Source: Ustilago trichophora (Eukaryota > Basidiomycota > Ustilaginomycetes > Ustilaginales > Ustilaginaceae). Taken from it: a DNA stretch of 64,000 nucleotides. The translations under genes and the position numbers were made by a program. The notes under the pieces were generated by a model, which did not search any database, was not told the DNA's origin, and worked only from the letters and a program-made list of their open reading frames with translations. Location: contig OOIN01000001.1 in assembly GCA_900323505.1 (NCBI GenBank), positions 434,001-498,000 on the forward strand. Direction: 5' to 3'. Below are positions 49,991-59,365 of this stretch, piece by piece (position 1 is the stretch's first letter; the number at the start of each line of letters is the position of its first letter).

Positions 49991-51646
49991 CGTGGTGGTG
50001 GTGGTGGTGGTTGGAGACGAGGAGCGAGAGAGCTCAGTCGGTGAGGACGCGTCTGTGACGGAAGCTAGTAGGCGGTGGGATTGGGGTAGACGCACGGATC
50101 TCGGTTGATGCAAAGTGAGGTCTGTGCTCTTCCGGATCGGAAGATCAGATGTGAATGAGATACCGATTGAGCCTCGTGTCAGTTCTGGGAGCTGACAGAT
50201 GGCAAAATGCGAGATTCCTGTGCGAGCTTGGAAGCCAGCAACCGAGAAGATAGAAGGAGGTGGAGGTGCGATGAGAGAGCGTTGCACAGTGGACGTTGGT
50301 TGAGGATGGCTTGATGAGGCAACGTCTGGCCCGTTTCTGTGTAAAGGAAGGAGGCAGAAGGAGCGTGGATGGCAATGCGACCGATGATGATGGTTGCGAT
50401 GAAGTGCAATCGCGATGACTGTCAATGTGTTGGTAATGTGTGAGAGAGTGGTGAGAGGATACAGTTCGAGTGTTGGTCTAAGCTGGTGGCCTCTGCGCAC
50501 AAAGAGAGCCAAGGAGGAGGGTGAGAAATCACTCAACATAGCCACAAACACACGCGATTTTGAAAATCAGGGTGTGAATCGGCCCCTTTCCGTATCCGTT
50601 CGACGCTCAGTTAAAAAGTGTCAGATCGAAACAAAGCACAAACATCGGCAAAAAAAGAAGGCTGAGAAGCCAACATGATCAAGGGTCTCTCTCGAGACTG
50701 TGAGGGTCACATCCATGCAAGAGAATGCGAACCTGGAAAACGTGCTACAGTACATTGAAATCCTCTGGACTCCGCCGGTTCAAATGGAAGCCGCCCTCTC
50801 TTTCGATAACACACACTAGTACTCTGATCACTGCGAATCCGCATTTCCTCTTTTCCGGCAATCCCTCTTTGTCTAAGAGTGTTCTTCCAAGTTCCTGGCA
50901 AAGCAGACGTATCAAGCCGCCTCGGCAGAGCAAGCAGTTCCCCGACATCACTCACTCTATGCTCTTTTGAAAGCCGCAGCAAATTCAATCCGTGTCAGCA
51001 AGAATGTAGCGCATCCACTCGAGCATACAGATCAGAGACTGATCTATTGACATAGAAATCCTATGACAGCACCAAATCCGTACCTCTTGTCCGACGATGT
51101 CCAACCAAAAGCTTTGGTCAGGGACAGAGAAACCTTGTTTTGAGAAGAGGCTCCGCAAAAAGCCAAAAAGGTTCATTTTATATTTCTCTTTTTTGTTATT
51201 GTTTGTGATTCATCTCCCAAGAGTCGACTCTTGTGGCTGCCGAACCAAGTTTCTTGTTTCGGCACAGCTTTGGCGTTGTGGCCATCTCTTTCACTCTCTT
51301 CACTCTCACCCTGACCAAACTATCTCGTCGAGACGGTCTCAACCAACACATCACAGACATGGTTGAAACCATCGCCAGTCACTCAACACCCGCTCCTCCT
51401 CAGACGCCGAGCGTCCACATCTAGTTCCCTTTCCGCGTCGTTTAACGATCGCAAAACAGGACACTGACTTGGACACTCCTCTTTCAACACCCAATGCTTG
51501 GCGCTTGAGATCTTCCAAAGACAGAGAATGGTCAAAACCATCTACACGCTGTGCTAGCACGCTGCCGGCTACTCTGCCATACACCATACCCTATCCGGTC
51601 ATCTGGCTAATCTCCTACGTAGCCGAACACGCTCCGCACCTTCAAC
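49991..51646. other. Large divergent promoter region
   Basis: About 1.65 kb between the F-BAR gene and the CorA-like gene. A short upstream open frame with ATG 51359-51361 and TAG 51422-51424 (21 codons) lies ahead of the CorA-like start and may be a uORF. No other gene is recognised; open frame upstream of the F-BAR ATG is Ser/Pro/His-rich and probably leader. Confidence 0.55.
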
Positions 51647-54600
51647 ATGCCTTCATCAGCTCCTCCACCCACGAGCCTCGATGGCGCGCATCGCGTCTCG
51701 CCTCGTATGTCATCGGAAGTCGATCTGGCCCTTGAAAGCTCTCAACTACCAACAGCTTCATCTCGAGCTCAGATGGCACAAGAGGCAGACGACGATGCGA
51801 TCTCAGTCAATCTCGGCCAGCCGGCGCTACCTCCTGCTGCTCGCCTACCTATAGACGTGCCTCCTCCTCCGAGACGCCCCACCAACCGCAACGATGCGCT
51901 CATGGACGATGCCTTGCGTTCTCTTCCTCCCGTCGCTGAACGTAACACTCAGCGTCAACGCTCACCCGCCACGGTACTCTCCATGTTCAACACGTCCATA
52001 TTCAACGCTGGCCCATCATCTTCATCTCAACCCGCTCCGTCATTTGCTTATCCTCCGTCACTTCCACCAGCAGCAAAACTGCATCGCACTGCTACCAACG
52101 CCAGCGCTAGAAGTGCCGCTTCCATCGGCTCCGACTCTCAGAGCTCATCACATCATCCCAGGTCCAATGCCCTCAGGTCGGCGTTCGGAAGAGTCGCCAA
52201 TCTCGCCTCTCCTTCCAGTCCAAGGCAAAATCCCACCGCCGTCCCCGAGATCAGGAATCGCAAGTCATCCATATTCCACGCTTCATCAGTTCAGAAGACC
52301 AAAGAGGCACGAAGGGCTGCCCGAAGAGAAGCAAGAAGGGCAGAAAGGCGAGCACGCCGTAAGCGAGAGGCCGATCCCGATCTTGCCGATGACCAACACG
52401 ACCACTTTGAGGATCGTACGCCTGGCACCTCATCTCGTGCTGCACAGCTCGGCGATGAGATCGTAGAGCTCCCAGCAGAACCACCTCTCGACGTCCCTGA
52501 AGCCAACGCACCCACTGCATCTGCTCTGGCTATGGCATCCAAAGTCGGCCGCAAACCCAAGCGCAAACTCCAGTTCGCCCCAGACCAAAGGCGCATCCGC
52601 AAGGTCGACTTGCCTCCAAGCTTCGAAGCCGAAGATACTTACAGAAATCTCGATCAGTACGTTGCTGCTTCTCGTCAGCGTAGGAGGACAACACGAGGCC
52701 GCCGCGCCACGGGCTCACGCAGGTCACGCTCACGATCTCGCCGTGGCTCTCGTAGCAGCCGTGGAAGTCGCAGCTCCGCACGTAGCAGTGCCAACTCGAG
52801 CAGCTCCAGTAGCTCCTCCTCCTCCTCTTCCTCGTCTTCTTCCTCCACCTCCTCTAGCTCTTCTAGCTCCGGCTCGGGGCGTGGTCTCACCATTGCGCGT
52901 CTGCGCGCTTTCTTTGGCGATGGCTCCAGCTCGTCTTCCAGCTCCGACTCGGATAGCTCATCCACCGGCTCGTCTTCTTCGTCGTCTTCCTCCTCCTCCT
53001 CCTCGTCCGACACCGGGTCGACCACCACCGATGGTACCCGATCCAGGCGTTCATCTGCTCGGCGCCTCTCGTTTTCAGGCAGACGTGCCAAGTCGCGCCG
53101 TAGCACACGATCTCGATCTCGTGCTGACCAGTCCGAGGCTAGCGATGTGCCTGGCTCACCCATTTCGAGCCGCAAAGCACCTCTGACACCCTACTTTGCT
53201 CCTCTGGCTGACTTTCCACTCGGTAAAAGAGCTGCTGAGAAGCGCCGTAACAAGAAAGAGAGACAAGCCGCCCGTCGTGCCAAGAAGCGCGAGGCCGAAC
53301 TCATCCGTCAGGGTCGTCTGCCTCCCAAGCCGAGTCGTAGCGCTCGTGCCAAAGCTATGCGCGCCAGGGAACTGGCGGGAGGCGTCACAGAGTATCAGCT
53401 CTTCACTCCCATGCGATTGCCCATGGATTTGGCCTGTACAACCCTCTCCACCTTGGAAGCCACCCCGGATCCGCAGACCGGCACCAATGTTGTGCTCAAG
53501 AAGACCATGAGGACACGCAGCTGGGATCAGGTGCGCAACCAGCTCTACGTGCTCCGAAATTACCTCAGACAAGTCGATAATCAGGGCGGTGATATCGGCA
53601 TTGATCCCCAGGCGGCTTACCCGACCCTTCACCGCCATCATCGCCACGCCGCCAAGACGTCGGCTGAAAGAGCCTCCCATCATCGGGAGAAGAAAGCCCA
53701 CGGCAAGGACGGAAAAGCATCCCACCATCACCGAAGGAGTTTCATCCCCGAACCGGTGCCAGAAGCGGAGCAAGAAGAGCTCGACTTCTTTGACGGCGAT
53801 CTGGCCCTGCCTCCTCCCGCTTTGGATTTGCCTGAGGACTCGACCGAGGCTACCGCCCCTGCCGATGCTGTTGAACCCATGCGCAAATCCATTTCTCAAA
53901 AAGATTCGTCTCCCGACGAGCCGCAGTCATACTTTGATTACGACCAGCACCTGCCAGCGGATCAAGAGGAGGAAGCCCGCACAGGCCGCCATCTCTCCGA
54001 TATGCCTCTGAGTCCCAACTATGCGACCGCATTCGGTAGAGACTTTGGCCGCGCTCCACGCTCCTTCTCGCCCTCAAGAGGTGCCCGACGGAAAGGCACA
54101 GCCAAAGGCGCTGCCACATCGTCCGCTGACCCTCCGTCGGGAGGAAAAGGTAGCAGTCAGACAAGCGCTAACAAGACCCCTTCGGATGGTGACCCGAGCA
54201 AGAACGGCTTTTCTGCGACCGCATCGGACCATTCGGACGAGGGTGCGTGGTGGCTCCACATCCACTGCCCCACCTACAGGGACATGCACGAGATCTCCAA
54301 ACTCTTTCCCATGCATCCGCTTACCGTCGAGGACGTGTTGCAACAGGATCCACGTGAGAAAGTTGACGTCTTTGACCGACTCGGATACTACTTTGTCGTC
54401 ATTCGTGCCATCGATGAGCGATACTTCCGCTACACGTCTACGACGACGAAAAGCTCGCCAAACTCGCCCAACTTTTCCGGGTCTAGTTCTTCCAATGGAA
54501 CTGTCAACGGCGATGCCGAGACAAAGCTTAGGAAGGAAGAGGACGACGGGCAGGACTCGAAAGAGGAGAGCTTCGAGATGCGCGATCTAGGTGCACAGGC

Positions 54601-55960
54601 TGCGTCAGACGAGAAGGGTTCGCATTCGAAGCTGCACCAGGACGGCCACAATACGCGTCTGGCAGCTCCAGCTCGTACCGGCAAAGGTCGAGTCGAGATT
54701 GTCGAAGGGATCGGAGGCAAAGAGGGTCTGGAAGGTGTCAGTGTGGGTGCCAACAATCTTTACCTTCTGGTCTTCTCTCATGGTGTGATTTCGTTCGCCT
54801 TCGAGGATGTCAGCAAGCACATCGATCGAGTGGCTGCGCGTCTACTAGAGATCACACGACCGGTCGAGTTGACTGCCGACTGGATTGCGCACGATCTCTA
54901 CGACTCTGTGGTCGACGCCTTCTTCCCACTCATCTCGTTCGTGCAGTCGGAAGTAGTCGAAGTGGAAGAGCTTGCCAGCGAGCCGGTGAGCAGCAGCTCG
55001 CGTCGCAACAAGAACAACTTTGCGCCCAAGCAGCGGCGTCAAAGGGCGTTGCTCGGCTCCAACCCAGAAGGCCGGCTGATCAGCGTCGAACCCGTCTCGG
55101 CCATGTCCTCGCCCACATCATCCGAGGTGGAGAAGAGGACGCCGATGCTCGAAGTTCGACGTCTCAAGACCGTTCGTGCCTTCCGTCCTCTCCCCGTACT
55201 GAGGTTAGGCGATCGCATCTTTGATCGACTACCTCGCTTCCTGGTCAAGCAAAAGCAAAAAGTCACCATCTCTCGTCTACCCGAATGGGAGTTCAAAGAT
55301 GCCCTCGAAGCCGAGATGCGACGCACAGCAGCCGAGATCGACGAAGCCAGCAATTCCGTCTTTGACACGCAAGCCGCAGCTGATCAGAGTATCATGTTGC
55401 ACCGCATCGCCGATACGCGCAAGATCGTCACGGGTCTGTCGCGCCTTCTCGGTCCCAAGAACGATGCTGTCAAAGGTCTCCGAAAGCGACTTGCCGATAT
55501 GCAGCAATTGCAACGACGTCAAGAAGCGCTTCGTCGAATCGGCGGTAATGCACGAAACATGCTCGCCCGTACCGAAGTCTCGATGTACATGTCGGATGTC
55601 CACGACCACATCATTTCCATGCTCAACCAGCTCAACTCTGGCGAAGGTCGTCTATCGGAAATCCACCATACCTACCTTGCCCAGATCACCATCGAGAACA
55701 GGAAGTTCAGACAGGGCGCAGATTCAGCCATTCTCTTCCTCGCAAGCGTCGGATCGGCCGTCTTTGTCATTGTCTTTATCACCTCGATCTTCTCGGTCAA
55801 CGTCAATCGACCAGGGAACGTGATCGAGTCGAGCAACCATGGGTGGTTCATCGGCGTCTGTTGTGCCGCATTGTGCGTCCCACCGTCGATCTACATGTTT
55901 GTTCAACTGCTGTATAAGCAGAGTAAGAGGAGGCTCGCTAAGAAACGTGCCGCTCGTTAA
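51647..55960 (+). CDS. CorA-like divalent metal ion transporter with long disordered N-terminus
   Basis: A 1437-residue intronless protein. The first ~850 residues are Ser/Arg-rich and low complexity, including basic RRxRR blocks and long Ser runs. The CorA domain starts at WWLHIHCPTYRDMHEISKLF, then LTVEDVLQQDPREKVDVFDRLGYYFVVIRAI. It continues with a helical region (LVFSHGVISFAFEDVSKHIDRVAARLLE) and ends with two transmembrane segments (SAILFLASVGSAVFVIVFITSIF and WFIGVCCAALCVPPSIYMFVQLLY). The signature G-M-N after TM1 reads S-V-N here (SVNVNRPG). Family members are pentameric Mg2+ channels. Location is probably plasma or vacuolar membrane. The altered filter may change ion choice or reflect a fungal subfamily. 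Confidence 0.85.
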   Translation: MPSSAPPPTSLDGAHRVSPRMSSEVDLALESSQLPTASSRAQMAQEADDDAISVNLGQPALPPAARLPIDVPPPPRRPTNRNDALMDDALRSLPPVAERNTQRQRSPATVLSMFNTSIFNAGPSSSSQPAPSFAYPPSLPPAAKLHRTATNASARSAASIGSDSQSSSHHPRSNALRSAFGRVANLASPSSPRQNPTAVPEIRNRKSSIFHASSVQKTKEARRAARREARRAERRARRKREADPDLADDQHDHFEDRTPGTSSRAAQLGDEIVELPAEPPLDVPEANAPTASALAMASKVGRKPKRKLQFAPDQRRIRKVDLPPSFEAEDTYRNLDQYVAASRQRRRTTRGRRATGSRRSRSRSRRGSRSSRGSRSSARSSANSSSSSSSSSSSSSSSSSTSSSSSSSGSGRGLTIARLRAFFGDGSSSSSSSDSDSSSTGSSSSSSSSSSSSSDTGSTTTDGTRSRRSSARRLSFSGRRAKSRRSTRSRSRADQSEASDVPGSPISSRKAPLTPYFAPLADFPLGKRAAEKRRNKKERQAARRAKKREAELIRQGRLPPKPSRSARAKAMRARELAGGVTEYQLFTPMRLPMDLACTTLSTLEATPDPQTGTNVVLKKTMRTRSWDQVRNQLYVLRNYLRQVDNQGGDIGIDPQAAYPTLHRHHRHAAKTSAERASHHREKKAHGKDGKASHHHRRSFIPEPVPEAEQEELDFFDGDLALPPPALDLPEDSTEATAPADAVEPMRKSISQKDSSPDEPQSYFDYDQHLPADQEEEARTGRHLSDMPLSPNYATAFGRDFGRAPRSFSPSRGARRKGTAKGAATSSADPPSGGKGSSQTSANKTPSDGDPSKNGFSATASDHSDEGAWWLHIHCPTYRDMHEISKLFPMHPLTVEDVLQQDPREKVDVFDRLGYYFVVIRAIDERYFRYTSTTTKSSPNSPNFSGSSSSNGTVNGDAETKLRKEEDDGQDSKEESFEMRDLGAQAASDEKGSHSKLHQDGHNTRLAAPARTGKGRVEIVEGIGGKEGLEGVSVGANNLYLLVFSHGVISFAFEDVSKHIDRVAARLLEITRPVELTADWIAHDLYDSVVDAFFPLISFVQSEVVEVEELASEPVSSSSRRNKNNFAPKQRRQRALLGSNPEGRLISVEPVSAMSSPTSSEVEKRTPMLEVRRLKTVRAFRPLPVLRLGDRIFDRLPRFLVKQKQKVTISRLPEWEFKDALEAEMRRTAAEIDEASNSVFDTQAAADQSIMLHRIADTRKIVTGLSRLLGPKNDAVKGLRKRLADMQQLQRRQEALRRIGGNARNMLARTEVSMYMSDVHDHIISMLNQLNSGEGRLSEIHHTYLAQITIENRKFRQGADSAILFLASVGSAVFVIVFITSIFSVNVNRPGNVIESSNHGWFIGVCCAALCVPPSIYMFVQLLYKQSKRRLAKKRAAR

Positions 55961-56489
55961 GAGTCCCTCTTTTTAGAAAGGTCTTCGCATTCCCATCCCC
56001 CAATTCCGGTTCCCAATCTTGTAAATGGTCTTACAAATATAGTCACGCTAGCATCTAATCTAGAACTTTTATGGATCTTCACTTCTACTAAAGCTGATTC
56101 GTTATTGCCTGCTTCTAGTGTGTTCCTGCCAGTGATGAGTGCTGCGATTAGGAGCATCAGAACGACAATGTTGGGCCACTCCTTTCCAGGGTCATCCCAC
56201 TTTTCCAACCCGGCCATGGTCTGATGTCCAACGAGTCTTTCTCTGTCCACACACACCAAGCATTGAAAGAAAGGATATGTTTGAATTCCAAGACAATCTA
56301 CAAGAGCCAGGCGCATCCTCGATGTATCAGAGGATACATCATCAAAAGCTATACACGACTCCCCATGCCTTGGTTAATTTACCAAGAAGCCTTGGCACTG
56401 CATTGTCGCAAAAAAAAGAGCAAGAAAGGATGAGGTCAGTACAATGTGTTGATCGTGATTGTTGTCTGGGAAGTGGGGGAGGATTGGAC
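55961..56489. other. Convergent spacer
   Basis: 3' region between the CorA-like and COX7C genes. A minus-strand 119-codon frame (55957-56316) with one hydrophobic segment has no recognised family. A possible extra COX7C 3' exon would fall near 56350-56410 (see that gene). Confidence 0.5.
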
Positions 56490-57079
56490 TCACATCTGGA
56501 ACTTGGCAGCGATGAAGGGAAGGGAGAAGCCAAAGACGAGGAAGGTGGTGAGGCCGACGGCAACGGGGACCTTGCGGGTGGGGCCGGAGGGGAAGGGGAC
56601 TGTTTTTTTTGCGTTGAGGAAGATGGTCGAATGCGTCAAGCTTTGATTGTTAGCATGTTTGCTCTGCTCTGGAATGAGATGGCGGTTCTGCAGCGTTTCG
56701 GAGTGAATGGATACTTACGAGACTGAACAAGAAGAATCCGAAACCGATGGCAGCAGCATGAGTCGTTGGGAGTATTGAAAGCAAAGTACCAAGATTCCAA
56801 GTCAGTAACAATTCAACTAGTTGAACAGCAATTCTCCACAGCACGATCTTCTAAACCCCTATCGAGCGTTACGACTCCATAGCAGCTCCAAGGTTGGGGA
56901 GATCTTAGCAATGCAGAGAAAGCCATGATTCCGCTAGAAGGTCGGGGGAGGTTCGGGGGATGGAAAAAACTCACGGTCTCGTGCGTGTTCTCGACGTGCA
57001 AGTTTCGGCGGAGGAGAGGCTGCTGCTGACGAAGAGCAGTGCGGGCGGAGCGAACGGTCTGACGAGCGAGGATGGACAT
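56490..57079 (-). CDS. COX8: Cytochrome c oxidase subunit VIIc (yeast Cox8), with a 4-nt microexon
   Basis: Exons (minus strand) 57079-56975, 56719-56722 (4 nt, TCTC) and 56599-56490, 72 residues. Exon 1 gives the mitochondrial leader RQTVRSARTALRQQQPLLRR and the conserved HVENTHET. Exon 3 gives PFPSGPTRKVPVAVG and the single transmembrane helix TTFLVFGFSLPFIAAKFQM. Joining exon 1 directly to exon 3 is out of phase; adding TCTC restores the frame and creates the conserved S-L-P-F. Both introns have good signals: GTGAGT...TTGTTCAG (252 nt) and GTAAGT, branch CTAAC (56649-56653), AACAG (119 nt). The stop is TGA 56490-56492; a GTGAGT overlaps the ATG-TGA end, so a further 3' intron is possible. 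It is a structural subunit of complex IV. Confidence 0.82.
56719..56722 (-). other. 4-nt microexon of COX7C/Cox8
   Basis: Minus-strand context is ...TTCTTCTTGTTCAG|TCTC|GTAAGTATCC. A strong pyrimidine tract and CAG acceptor lie directly before it and a consensus donor directly after it. Its length, 1 modulo 3, is exactly what the flanking exons need. Confidence 0.75.
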
Positions 57080-57554
57080 TGTGTGAGGTTATCGAGATGT
57101 GGGATGATGACGATGTGTGATGTATGGTAGAAGATATCAACGGTTTTGATGGCGACGACCAAGCAAGTCTCTGTTGGGCGCGGCCTCCAAAGTGTGATTC
57201 CGGAGAGTCGAGCTGGGTGTGGAAAGGCTGGATTCGGGTGCGAATTTCCAATCTCTCATTTTGGATGAGGAAAGCATGACAAATCAAGTCACGTGGTTTT
57301 TTCTAGAGCAAGAGTGTGGAGAAAGAAGCCAAATTTCGAGGCAAAATTTCCAAGCTCACGAACCCTGAATATGTGGAACAGATCTTCTTCTCCTTCTTCT
57401 TCGTTGTTCGTATCTTGTACCGTCCACATCTTGCCCTATTATACCCTTACGTTTACTCAGTACCAACGCAACCCATCGCAGCAGTCGATATAGGCTCTCC
57501 CAAAAGCCAAAGTCCGAACATCAGCACCCAGCCCGAAAGAGAGTAGAGCTCACC
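57080..57554. other. Divergent promoter region
   Basis: Shared upstream region of COX7C and RPF1. A pyrimidine-rich stretch (57380-57410) precedes RPF1. No further gene. Confidence 0.6.
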
Positions 57555-58919
57555 ATGGCGGGCTCCGGCGAACCCTCGACCTCCGCCTCCTCGGCAGGAG
57601 GCAGTGGCGACAAGCCAGCCTCCGGCTCCTTCAAGCACATCGGCAACAAGATGAAGCGCACGGAGCTCTACCGCAAGTACAAAGCCGAGAAGCGCAAAGC
57701 CAAATTCGCCCGACGATCAGCACAGGCCAAGGAGGAACGTGGAGAAGACGGTGCAGCCAAGAAAGCCGCCCGTTTGGCCGCCAACAAGACGAGGACGATT
57801 GAGAATACGCGAGATTTTAACCCGACCATCATCAACGCTCCCAACACGCACGAAGGGCCTGGGCCGAGCAATCTCAAGAAGACATCCGGAAACAAGGGCG
57901 ATGATGCAGAGGAAGGAGACGACAGCGATGAAGAGCAGATGGTGGAGGAGGAGCAGGAGGCAGCGGAAGAAATCGACCAGGATGAGGATCCAAGTGCACC
58001 CCCTGCGATCTTGATCACCACTTCGATGCCCTCTTCTTCGACCTCTCCGCATTTGGAGTCTCTCAACGCGCGGTCGCATCCTTCAGAGAGAACGAGGGAA
58101 TTCGTCGACGAACTACTCTCCGTCTTCCCCGGTGCCGAGTATCGCTCTCGATCCAAAGCGCAAGGTGTTGGTCTTGGCAAGATTTGCGGCTGGGCACGCC
58201 AACGTCGCTACGATGCCCTTCTCGTAGTCAACGAATCGCGCAAACAACCTTTCGCCCTCACCGTCATCTCGCTCCCCCACGGTCCCACCGCATTCTTCCG
58301 CCTTACATCCATCAGCACCGGCGCCGAGATCTACGGTAAAGCGCGCCCTACTCCGCACACGCCCGAGCTCATCCTCAACAACTTCACCACCGTTCTCGGT
58401 CACCGGGTTGGAAAGGTGCTGCAGAACCTCTTCCCCAAAATCCCGCAATTGGAAGGAAGACAGGTGGTAACATGTCACAACCAACGAGACTACATTTTCT
58501 TCCGAAGACACCGATACATGTTCAAGAGTGATCAAAAGACGGCGTTGCAAGAGATCGGACCTAGATTCACGCTCAAGCTGCATTCGTTGAAGGAAAGTCT
58601 GCCCAAAGGTGCCGGAGTGTGGGATGGAAAGTACTCGGAAGAGTATGCCGAGTTGGAACCGGAGGAGTTGGAAGCGTTGCAGAGACAGGCGGATGGCACT
58701 CGGGACGATCAGGAAGAGGCAGCAGCTGCGGCGGTCGAGCAGGAGGATGCGATGCAACAAGATGCACAGGTACAGACAAGCAGCAGTGCGAAAACGGCAA
58801 AGAAGGCCACCGAAACGTCCAACAAGAAAAAACGCCAGCGCGGAGAGGAAGAAACTACAGGTCTCGACTTCCAATGGAAGCCAAAGATGAGCGTATCGAG
58901 GCGCAACTTTTACCTCTAG
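57555..58919 (+). CDS. RPF1: Brix-domain ribosome production factor 1 (Rpf1)
   Basis: A 454-residue intronless protein from ATG 57555. A basic N-terminus (IGNKMKRTELYRKYKAEKRKAK) precedes an acidic linker with EEGDDSDEEQMVEEEQEAAEE. The Brix domain then begins at ILITTSMPSS and includes RTREFVDELLSVFPGAEYRSR, PFALTVISLPHGPTAFFRL and the terminal RNA-binding part NQRDYIFFRRHRYMF with IGPRFTLKL. It ends WKPKMSVSRRNFYL, a typical Brix-family C-terminus. Rpf1 is nucleolar and needed for 27S pre-rRNA processing in large ribosomal subunit assembly. Confidence 0.95.
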   Translation: MAGSGEPSTSASSAGGSGDKPASGSFKHIGNKMKRTELYRKYKAEKRKAKFARRSAQAKEERGEDGAAKKAARLAANKTRTIENTRDFNPTIINAPNTHEGPGPSNLKKTSGNKGDDAEEGDDSDEEQMVEEEQEAAEEIDQDEDPSAPPAILITTSMPSSSTSPHLESLNARSHPSERTREFVDELLSVFPGAEYRSRSKAQGVGLGKICGWARQRRYDALLVVNESRKQPFALTVISLPHGPTAFFRLTSISTGAEIYGKARPTPHTPELILNNFTTVLGHRVGKVLQNLFPKIPQLEGRQVVTCHNQRDYIFFRRHRYMFKSDQKTALQEIGPRFTLKLHSLKESLPKGAGVWDGKYSEEYAELEPEELEALQRQADGTRDDQEEAAAAAVEQEDAMQQDAQVQTSSSAKTAKKATETSNKKKRQRGEEETTGLDFQWKPKMSVSRRNFYL

Positions 58920-59365
58920 ACAGCTCCGAAACCCGCTGCACTTTTCTCTTTCTCTCTCTGCATATCTTCTCGAGAAAACACGGTTTCTTTCTCATTGCGT
59001 CTTTGCAATACATGTACTTTTAGATCCTCCGCACTTTCCACACAAAGACATTTCACTTCACCGGCTGTGATGAAGTTTGAAGCTGAGAATCGGGATGGAA
59101 GATGGTCTCGCAGCTGTGCATCGATGATGCAGCCAGGCGGGTTGCAGGCAGAAGAGTGTTGTTGGAAGCGTACACAACGTGGTGTTCGGTATAGCATCCG
59201 TAGACGCGGCTTCAAGTGTGCGTTTTGAGCGTTTGGACCCTGAATTTCCCCTCGCGCATTCCAACTTCTTCTTGTGCGCAATCTGTCCCATCACCACCTA
59301 CCACCACCATCACACCAGCCCAACTCCAATTCCACACCAACAGTTGGAGCGTCTGGAGAGCAAAG
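58920..59365. other. Intergenic region upstream of SWD1
   Basis: 3' region of RPF1 and promoter of SWD1, genes in tandem. The open frame extends upstream of the SWD1 ATG only from a GTG; probably leader. Confidence 0.6.

Noticed and set aside
55957..56316. A minus-strand 119-codon frame with one hydrophobic segment, considered as a small membrane protein or a last exon of COX7C
   Set aside because: It overlaps the CorA stop, has no recognised family, and joining it to COX7C gives a tail far longer than the family allows.
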